In this document: positions 58,713 through 64,000 of the stretch, in pieces
How positions within the stretch are numbered: the first letter of the stretch is position 1
Layout: every line of letters begins with the position of its first letter
Source of the DNA: Cellulophaga sp. L1A9
GTDB taxonomy: Bacteria; Bacteroidota; Bacteroidia; Flavobacteriales; Flavobacteriaceae
Assembly (NCBI RefSeq): GCF_009797025.1
Contig: NZ_CP047027.1
Span: 3,472,001 to 3,536,000, forward strand
Direction of reading: 5' to 3'
Length of the DNA stretch: 64,000 nt
Made by a program: the position numbers and the translations under genes
The notes under the pieces: model-generated
The model's input: only the letters and a program-made list of their open reading frames with translations
Told to the model about the DNA's origin: nothing
The model's database searches: none

Positions 58713-60815
58713 ATGGCTTTTCTAGCAAAACTCTTTATCAACGGAGAACAACGCAATGTTCTCAATGGTAATTATGTATACCATCAACTTCTTGATGCTA
58801 GGGGGAAGCCTAAGGCAAATGTGGAAGGCGGACAAATAAACTTTGTCATAGAAGCTACCGGTGATGATGCTTTGTTTCATTTATGGATGTTAGATGATTA
58901 CCAAATGTATGATGGGTATATCCGTTTCTTTAAAAAGGATGGGTTGAGTAAATTGTTTGATTTTGAATTCGCCAATTGCTGTTGCGTAGGGTTACAAGAA
59001 CAATTTAGCGCTACGGGTCATGACCCGTTAAAAATGGAACTCACCATTACTCCAGGGATACAGCGTGTACGGGATGTCATCTTTGAGAAAGTTTGGAACC
59101 CGAGTAATCCGTTTGCGGAGGCGCCTCCTGTAGCTATTGAAGAAATACCTCAGACCAAGATTACCAGGATTTCATGGGTAAATACAGATGAACAACAAGA
59201 GGATATTACAGAAATTGGAGTAACTCAACAAGTTAGTTTAATTGTTGAGATAAATAATCCAGTGGGAACAACTGTAAATATTATGATAGTAAAAGAGGAT
59301 GGGACCGAATTTGAAAGCGGTAAAACTCAACTTTCTTTTACAGAATCTGTTACAGAAGATGGCCTAGTTGAAATCACACCTTTTGAAATAAAAGAGCAAT
59401 GGGAAGAATTTAAAACTTCGGATATTGACAAACTTATTGCAAAAGTAGAGCATAATGGAAAGAGCAAGAATAGTGAAGTATTAGAAATTAAACCTAAACC
59501 AAAAGCTACGCTCCATTTTAGACCACATAGTTCTTGGAAAGGGGAATTTGGTTTTGATTGGATGCGTATTGGAGATACAAATATAGATGGGGATGTTCCT
59601 TATGAAGAAAATGTAGGGGAATACGGAAAAATTCCGGCAACAAAACCAGGAGCAGTTTTTACGCCTGCAAAATATAAAAATTTAGAAAAAAGATATGATC
59701 CCCAAAACATCAACAACAGAAAAGGTTCATCCGGTAATACGATAGAATATTACACGCCTTGGTTGAGTATATTTAAAGGCTCTAATTCAACAGAAATTCC
59801 ATATGCTGAATTAGAGTTACTTACTGAAATTGATGTTATGCCTGATGAACTATACATTGAATTTTCTAAAAAATATTTTGATATTGTAGGAGCCATAGAG
59901 TCTCCAGATGACTCAACCTTAAAACACTTTAAATTAGTTACTGCTATGAAAAATGTTACCACAGCAGGAAGCCCAAATAAGATAAACATACAATTACAAT
60001 GTGTAGAAAATTTACCCAAAGATGAGACCATTAAAGTTTGGGCGGCAAATAAGAATAGTAATGGTACACTAGATACACCTATACTATCTGGAATGCTTAA
60101 AGTAAAAGCAAATGACAAGAAAAATAGGAGGGTCAGTAAAATTGTATTTGTAAACGTACTAACTGATATTAATACTCGGGGTTGTTATGTGGATGGAATT
60201 AGCCCTGAGGATTTAATTGTTCAAGAAAAATATCTTAGCCCATTCTTAAAACAAGCATTGATAAGTATTGATATTGAAAATAGCACCTTAGATTTATCTG
60301 ATTTAACGAAACCCGAAGTACAGACCCTTCATAAAGAGTTTAAAATTTTTGATCCTTTAATTAGTAAGCGTATTTTTAATAAGTATAGTGATAGTAAAGG
60401 CAAGAGTTTAGGGAGTTATTTAAAAAAACAATTTAAGTCTGACTCTAGTAATGCCAAGTACAAAAACTATTATAAAGTATTTTTTCTTGGTGAGTATGGA
60501 GGAACTTTGCATCCGATTACGGGAGAGATTACACCTTTAGGAGGGCATGCGAACGGTATTAAATCTAAGGAGTGCGTGATGTACAAAAAACCATTACCGT
60601 CTTTTGTAGCTCATGAGTTGATGCATTGTATGGGGCTTGAACATAGTTTTAATAACGATGCATCGCATACCTTCAAAATAGGTCAAACAGAAAATATTAT
60701 GGACTATTCCCATCTTTCAGAATATGCTAAATCTCCTAAAGGGCCTCTTAAACAGATTAGTACTTGGGAATGGCAGTGGAAAAAGTTGAAGAGAAAAAAT
60801 GAAAAAGAAAAATAA
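58713..60815 (+). CDS. T6SS TssD/Hcp tube protein fused to a C-terminal metzincin protease (specialised Hcp effector)
   Basis: The 700-residue protein opens with a Bacteroidota TssD (Hcp-like) domain (about 1-135): MAFLAKLFINGEQRNVLNG, GGQINFVIEATGDDALFHLWMLD, YIRFFKKDGLSKLFDFEFANC, LKMELTITPGIQR. A linker and beta-sandwich (about 140-270) follow, then a region starting SSWKGEFGFDWMRIGDT (about 275-400). The last 250 residues end with HELMHCMGLEH at 634-644, a full HExxHxxGxxH zinc site, and a Met-turn NIMDY (about 662-666), so it is a metzincin-type metallopeptidase. No signal peptide is present, as expected for T6SS cargo. No other T6SS gene lies in the window. A lipoprotein gene, now broken, began two bases after the stop and may encode the immunity protein. 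Confidence 0.9.
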   Translation: MAFLAKLFINGEQRNVLNGNYVYHQLLDARGKPKANVEGGQINFVIEATGDDALFHLWMLDDYQMYDGYIRFFKKDGLSKLFDFEFANCCCVGLQEQFSATGHDPLKMELTITPGIQRVRDVIFEKVWNPSNPFAEAPPVAIEEIPQTKITRISWVNTDEQQEDITEIGVTQQVSLIVEINNPVGTTVNIMIVKEDGTEFESGKTQLSFTESVTEDGLVEITPFEIKEQWEEFKTSDIDKLIAKVEHNGKSKNSEVLEIKPKPKATLHFRPHSSWKGEFGFDWMRIGDTNIDGDVPYEENVGEYGKIPATKPGAVFTPAKYKNLEKRYDPQNINNRKGSSGNTIEYYTPWLSIFKGSNSTEIPYAELELLTEIDVMPDELYIEFSKKYFDIVGAIESPDDSTLKHFKLVTAMKNVTTAGSPNKINIQLQCVENLPKDETIKVWAANKNSNGTLDTPILSGMLKVKANDKKNRRVSKIVFVNVLTDINTRGCYVDGISPEDLIVQEKYLSPFLKQALISIDIENSTLDLSDLTKPEVQTLHKEFKIFDPLISKRIFNKYSDSKGKSLGSYLKKQFKSDSSNAKYKNYYKVFFLGEYGGTLHPITGEITPLGGHANGIKSKECVMYKKPLPSFVAHELMHCMGLEHSFNNDASHTFKIGQTENIMDYSHLSEYAKSPKGPLKQISTWEWQWKKLKRKNEKEK

Positions 60816-60906
60816 GTATGAAAACAATATTTAAATTTTGTAGGCTTCCCTAAAAATAGGACAGTTTATAATTCGAATTTACTAACTTTAAATTCAAACT
60901 GTCACA

Positions 60907-61173
60907 ATGAAAAACAGCAAATTTAGCGAGAGCCAGATTATTAAAGCTCTTAAGGAAAATGAACAAGGAAGATCCGTAGGTGATTTATCTAGAGAATTAG
61001 GAATTGACAAAAGCACCTTCTACTATTGGAGAAAGAAGTACGGCGGTATGGAACAACAGCAGCTTAAACGTTTAAAAGAACTTGAAGAAGAGAACAATAA
61101 ACTTAAACAGATGTATGCTGATGTGAGTCTTGATAATAAGATGCTTAAAGACGTATTGTCAAAAAAGTTCTAA
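60907..61173 (+). CDS. IS3-family transposase OrfA
   Basis: The 88-residue protein has an N-terminal helix-turn-helix (FSESQIIKALKENEQGRSVGDLSRELGIDKSTFYYWRKKYGG) followed by a leucine-rich coiled coil (LKRLKELEEENNKLKQMYADVSLDNKMLKDVL), the classical OrfA arrangement. It binds the IS ends. The frame ends within the slippery region: a heptamer A-AAA-AAG at 61161-61167 in the zero frame lies six bases before its stop codon. Confidence 0.95.
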   Translation: MKNSKFSESQIIKALKENEQGRSVGDLSRELGIDKSTFYYWRKKYGGMEQQQLKRLKELEEENNKLKQMYADVSLDNKMLKDVLSKKF

Positions 61174-62051
61174 AGCCTTCCGACAAGAGAGTTCGTGTAA
61201 AGTATCTCATCAAAAGGTTTGTAATTCCTATCATCCGTGCCTGTAATATTGTAGGACTGAGTAGATCGATGTGGTATTACCAAAGTAAGAAAGATGATAG
61301 TGAGGTTATTGATAAGCTAACAGCGTTAGCGGAATCATACCCAACTAGAGGTTTTGATGAATATTATTATAAGATCCGTCGTGAAGGCTTAAAATGGAAC
61401 AGAAAACGAGTGTTACGTGTGTACCGTGAGATGAAACTCAGTCTGCGCCGTAAACATAAAAAACGTTTGGTTAAACGTATAAAACAACCTTTAGAAACAC
61501 CTTTAACATTAAATGAGTGTTGGAGTATGGATTTTATGAGCGATGCCCTTACTGATGGTAGAAAGCTCAGAGTGTTTAATGTTATAGACGACTGTAATCG
61601 GGAAGCTCTAGCAATAGACGCAGGACTTTCTTATCCAGCAAGAGCTGTTGTAGAAACTCTTGAATGCCTAAAAGAGGAAATAGGAATACCCAAATATGTA
61701 AGATGTGATAATGGCCCGGAGTTTATCTCTAAGACTTTTATGAACTGGTGTAAAAAGAACTTTATAGAAATTAAATATACCCAACCGGGAAAGCCAATGC
61801 AAAATGGATATATAGAACGATTTAACCGTTTCTTTAGGGAGGATATATTAGATGCCTATTATTTCAATGACATTTATCAACTTCAAAAAATAAGCGACAA
61901 CTGGAGAGAAGACTATAATTTTAATCACCCGCATAAATCTTTAGGTAATATATCACCTAAAGAATTCATGCCCAGATTTGATGAAGAATTTAAATTCTTC
62001 ATCAAATCTGGGCTAAATAATAATTATTTATCGAAATTAGAGGTGTCCTAA
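61161..62051 (+). CDS. IS3-family transposase OrfB (expressed by -1 frameshift from OrfA)
   Basis: The frame is open from 61149, just after a stop, and lies at -1 relative to OrfA, so synthesis of the catalytic protein as an OrfAB fusion by slippage on A AAA AAG is expected. The first ATG is at 61269, but the residues encoded before it (for example RFVIPIIRACNIVGLSRS) belong to the usual OrfB N-terminus. The DDE integrase triad is complete: WSMDFMSD, VRCDNGPEF and NGYIERFNRFFRE (D-D-x35-E). Catalytic residues are intact. Confidence 0.93.
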   Translation, partial: KKVLKPSDKRVRVKYLIKRFVIPIIRACNIVGLSRSMWYYQSKKDDSEVIDKLTALAESYPTRGFDEYYYKIRREGLKWNRKRVLRVYREMKLSLRRKHKKRLVKRIKQPLETPLTLNECWSMDFMSDALTDGRKLRVFNVIDDCNREALAIDAGLSYPARAVVETLECLKEEIGIPKYVRCDNGPEFISKTFMNWCKKNFIEIKYTQPGKPMQNGYIERFNRFFREDILDAYYFNDIYQLQKISDNWREDYNFNHPHKSLGNISPKEFMPRFDEEFKFFIKSGLNNNYLSKLEVS

Positions 62052-62125
62052 GAAGGGGAAGTCTACAATTTCTATGCACACTTTATATAATAAACTGCTC
62101 TGGGCAAATAATACAAAATAAAACA

Positions 62126-62755
62126 ATGACTACTCAATTTACAGATAAAGCAATAACAGCGCAAAGTTATCAAATTAAAAAGGCTGATACTGTGTTTATG
62201 AAAAATGATAAATTGGACGTCCTTAAATTAGATAAAAAGGCTAACAGTACATCGGTAGCCAAAGGATCCGAAAATTATAGGCAATATGATTATGAGGAAA
62301 CCCTTAGTACTGGTATATACATATATATAAGAGGTAATAATTTAACCGGATATCAAAAAACAATAAGACAAAAAGATGCTGTTTTTGAAGATATATATCA
62401 ATACTACCCATCTGGAACTATAAAAATGTATGGGAATTTTTATATAAATGGTTTTAACAATGATATACAGTATTGGTATGACGAACAGGGTACTATTAAA
62501 AGCTATAAGAATCACGATGAACCCTATGAATTTAGTTGGAAAGATGTTCAAAGATTTTTAGGAGAACATAAAATAAAAAAAGAGGAGATTGTAGAAATAC
62601 ATAGATCAGACGAATCTGGAGATTATATATGGGCTATAATTTATAAGCCACAAGAATTAATTAATACCGCTAATGTTAAAGCTTTTCACCTAGATGCTAA
62701 AACTGGTAAAATAATAAAAGAACTTATATTTAGCACAGCCCGGCATCTAGATTAA
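62126..62755 (+). CDS. Residual open frame of the IS-split lipoprotein-like gene (MORN-like repeat protein)
   Basis: This 209-residue frame begins at an internal methionine of the original gene. The middle has MORN-like segments (YQYYPSGTIKMYGNFYINGF, IQYWYDEQGTIKSYKNHDEP). No catalytic motif is visible. Without the lost signal sequence the product would stay in the cytoplasm and could not protect the periplasm or envelope if it is an immunity protein. Confidence 0.6.
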   Translation: MTTQFTDKAITAQSYQIKKADTVFMKNDKLDVLKLDKKANSTSVAKGSENYRQYDYEETLSTGIYIYIRGNNLTGYQKTIRQKDAVFEDIYQYYPSGTIKMYGNFYINGFNNDIQYWYDEQGTIKSYKNHDEPYEFSWKDVQRFLGEHKIKKEEIVEIHRSDESGDYIWAIIYKPQELINTANVKAFHLDAKTGKIIKELIFSTARHLD

Positions 62756-62763
62756 GTAAAGTT

Positions 62764-62901
62764 TTCCTCTGCTAGCGCGCGCGTCACGCTCGTAGCTGTG
62801 TTATTTTTTTGACTCTCTGATAATTTGTTTTTCTTCTTGAGTTTAGGTTTCGACTTTGTTTGTTGTGCTTAATTAGAAGATTTTGTAGAGCGGGGAGAAA
62901 T
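62764..62901 (+). repeat. Direct repeat A (GC-rich start) after the split lipoprotein gene
   Basis: About 138 bp. It opens with a GC-rich stretch (GCTAGCGCGCGCGTCACGCT) unlike the surrounding DNA, then GTGTTATTTTTT, ACTCTCTGATAATTTG and TTGAGTTTAGGTTT. A second copy lies at 63509-63642 after the next lipoprotein gene. Confidence 0.85.
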
Positions 62902-62982
62902 ACAAAGGAAAAATGTATTCATTTTTAAGTTTCAACGGGATATTATAAAAAAAGATGAAAGTTTAATCGAAAACTATTAATT

Positions 62983-63468
62983 ATGACTCTAAGATACTTT
63001 TTTGTTTTCTGTTTATTTGCTTTTTCTAATTGTAAAGAGGAACCAGATTTAAAAGGGAGTACTACGACTACTAATAATACTAATACTCAAAATAGTGAAA
63101 TACGCTTAATTGGAATAGGCGAAACTTCTGGGATGACTAATCCAAATTATATTAAAGAGCAGTATACTCTTATAATACTTAGAGATTCAATTTATAAAAT
63201 TAAATCTTTTAATATTGAGGATAATTCTAATTTTCAGGACACCATTCTTAGAATGAAAAATGAATTTTTCGGAAAAAATATTTTCGAAATGATATCTAAG
63301 GAAGAGTTGAAAAGTAAAACAATCGGAAGTTTTGGTGTCAATGAAGGTAAAGATTGGTTAATAGCAATTGAAACCAAAAGCGATAGCATAATAATTTGGA
63401 GAATGGGTAAAATATCCGTTCCTAAGGAATTTGAAGAGTTTAATAACACTATAAAGGAGATTTGGTGA
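62983..63468 (+). CDS. Small lipoprotein of unknown function, candidate immunity protein
   Basis: The 161-residue protein starts with MTLRYFFVFCLFAFSNCKEE, a lipoprotein-like signal with cysteine 17. A low-complexity T/N linker follows (TTTTNNTNTQNS), then an alpha/beta domain (RLIGIGETSG, EQYTLIILRDSIYKIKSF). I do not recognise the family. It stands between the two copies of a direct repeat, which suggests that it is one unit of a duplicated cassette behind the Hcp effector. Confidence 0.75.
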   Translation: MTLRYFFVFCLFAFSNCKEEPDLKGSTTTTNNTNTQNSEIRLIGIGETSGMTNPNYIKEQYTLIILRDSIYKIKSFNIEDNSNFQDTILRMKNEFFGKNIFEMISKEELKSKTIGSFGVNEGKDWLIAIETKSDSIIIWRMGKISVPKEFEEFNNTIKEIW

Positions 63469-63508
63469 ATATCTAAAAACAAAATTTTAAAAAAATGAGT
63501 TACTGTTG

Positions 63509-63642
63509 TTCCCTTGCTAGCGCGAGCGTCGCTCTCGTGGCTGTGTTATTTTTTAACTCTCTGATAATTTGTTTTTCTTGTTGAGTTTAGGTTTTGACTT
63601 TGCTTGTCATGCTAATTGGGGGACTTTGAGGAGAGAAGAAAT
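63509..63642 (+). repeat. Direct repeat B (GC-rich start) after the second lipoprotein gene
   Basis: Copy of repeat A with scattered changes: GCTAGCGCGAGCGTCGCTCT at the start, then the same GTGTTATTTTTT, ACTCTCTGATAATTTG and TTGAGTTTAGGTTT blocks. The GC-rich part could form a short stem. Confidence 0.85.
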
Positions 63643-63684
63643 GATATAGCTAAAGTTTATGAATCGATTGCATAATGTTAACTA

Positions 63685-64000
63685 ATGAGATATAGCTGCA
63701 TATTATTTGTTTTTTTGATACTATTAATTTCTTGCAAATCTAAAATTGAGACAAATATTCCCAAAAACAATGTGAGCTCAATAGGAACTAGTGATATTTT
63801 ACTACAATTTACTATTGATACCTTAAATGTACATACCCTTAATCCACCATTAGGGTATTCAAAAATAACTCGTTTAAAATCTGCAAAAAATCCTAATTAT
63901 AATAATTATAAAGACGCCTTAGATAGTACAGAACTAACTATTGATAACTTAGGTTTTAAAGATAGTATTAATAATCATGCACTGTTTAATGAACTTATAC
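63685..64000 (+). CDS. Third lipoprotein gene, 3' end outside window
   Basis: An ATG at 63685 opens a frame that stays open to the window end. The protein starts MRYSCILFVFLILLISCKSK, a clear lipoprotein signal (LISC lipobox, cysteine 17). The next 88 residues show no known motif. It follows repeat B, as the second lipoprotein gene follows repeat A, so it continues the cassette pattern. Confidence 0.75.
   Translation, partial: MRYSCILFVFLILLISCKSKIETNIPKNNVSSIGTSDILLQFTIDTLNVHTLNPPLGYSKITRLKSAKNPNYNNYKDALDSTELTIDNLGFKDSINNHALFNELI

Larger units (their letters stand above)
60839..62067 (+). mobile_element. IS3-family insertion sequence, complete, with 4-bp target duplication
   Basis: The element is 1229 bp. 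Its ends are imperfect inverted repeats beginning TGTAG and ending CTACA: left TGTAGGCTTCCC followed by AGGACA; right (reversed) TGTAGACTTCCCC followed by AGGACA. ATTT is present at 60835-60838 and 62068-62071 as the target duplication. Two overlapping frames (OrfA, OrfB) are intact and an A AAA AAG slippery site joins them. The intact structure and exact duplication suggest a recent insertion. Confidence 0.95.
60818..62755 (+). pseudogene. Lipoprotein-like gene (candidate immunity gene) split by an IS3 element at codon 7/8
   Basis: An ATG at 60818, two bases after the effector stop, opens MKTIFKF before the IS begins at 60839. Removing the IS (60839-62067) and one copy of the 4-bp duplication joins this exactly in frame to 62072 and then to the reading frame that contains 62126. 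The restored product is 234 residues and starts with MKTIFKFLCTLYIINCSG, a lipoprotein-like signal with a cysteine at 16. The intact gene would therefore have followed the Hcp-protease effector directly and its product would sit in the periplasm or a membrane. The remaining 3' part lacks the signal. Confidence 0.85.

Overview
The window is chromosomal DNA of an AT-rich member of the Bacteroidota, most likely a marine Flavobacteriaceae. The evidence is the -7 promoter element TAnnTTTG upstream of many genes, the general lack of Shine-Dalgarno sequences, a Bacteroidota-type TssD (Hcp) tube domain, a TonB receptor with an N-terminal carboxypeptidase-like domain, and family-typical neighbours. I cannot name the genus.

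Layout. (1) 0-5.5 kb: end of a cardiolipin synthase, a putative copper-acquisition pair (small CxxxC protein and an OprC-like TonB receptor), a persulfide-dioxygenase/rhodanese fusion and a 1-Cys peroxiredoxin. (2) 5.6-36 kb: a stress and fermentation island with D-lactate dehydrogenase, a beta-CASP nuclease, an ATP-cone/Mrr-like protein, an MscS channel, six tandem-domain universal stress proteins, thioredoxin, a P-type cation ATPase, a patatin, a sigma factor, UbiB-like kinase, MgtC/DUF4010 protein, acetate kinase, phosphotransacetylase, a flavin-binding PPOX protein, and CbpA/CbpM. In its middle sit a LOV-domain (blue-light) histidine kinase and a receiver-CRP/FNR fusion. A 14-bp dyad (ATGAT-N4-ATCAT type) lies 21-23 bp upstream of TAnnTTTG-like elements at nine promoters of this island, so it reads as one regulon, probably driven by the receiver-CRP protein. 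An unrelated MacA/MacB-type ABC export operon (31.4-34.5 kb) lies inside the island.

(3) 36-49 kb: a putative exopolysaccharide locus: a receiver fused to a GT2 glycosyltransferase, a large polytopic membrane protein, a lipoprotein, an anchored clan-A glycoside hydrolase, a GT4 glycosyltransferase, a Wzx-like flippase and a TPR/beta-barrel outer membrane protein. Three copies of a 59-bp hairpin repeat separate the two arms. (4) 49-55.6 kb: a seven-gene phosphorelay operon with a receiver, an H-NOX haem-NO sensor, a multi-PAS kinase, a FIST protein, a second kinase, an Hpt protein and a LytTR regulator. It may tie nitric oxide or oxygen sensing to the adjacent polysaccharide locus. (5) 55.8-58.4 kb: sodium:solute symporter, secreted EEP-family hydrolase, tRNA-Arg(UCU).

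(6) 58.7-64 kb: accessory DNA downstream of the tRNA. A 700-residue protein has a T6SS TssD/Hcp tube domain at the N-terminus and a metzincin protease motif at the C-terminus, so it looks like a specialised Hcp effector. Two bases after it began a gene with a lipoprotein-like signal sequence; an IS3-family element has inserted at its seventh codon (4-bp target duplication, excision restores the frame). Two more lipoprotein genes follow, with a duplicated GC-rich repeat between them. These are candidate immunity genes.

The strongest leads are the light-sensor/CRP-fusion regulon with its fixed-geometry operator, the Hcp-metzincin effector with the IS-split neighbour, and the H-NOX/FIST relay beside a new-looking exopolysaccharide locus.
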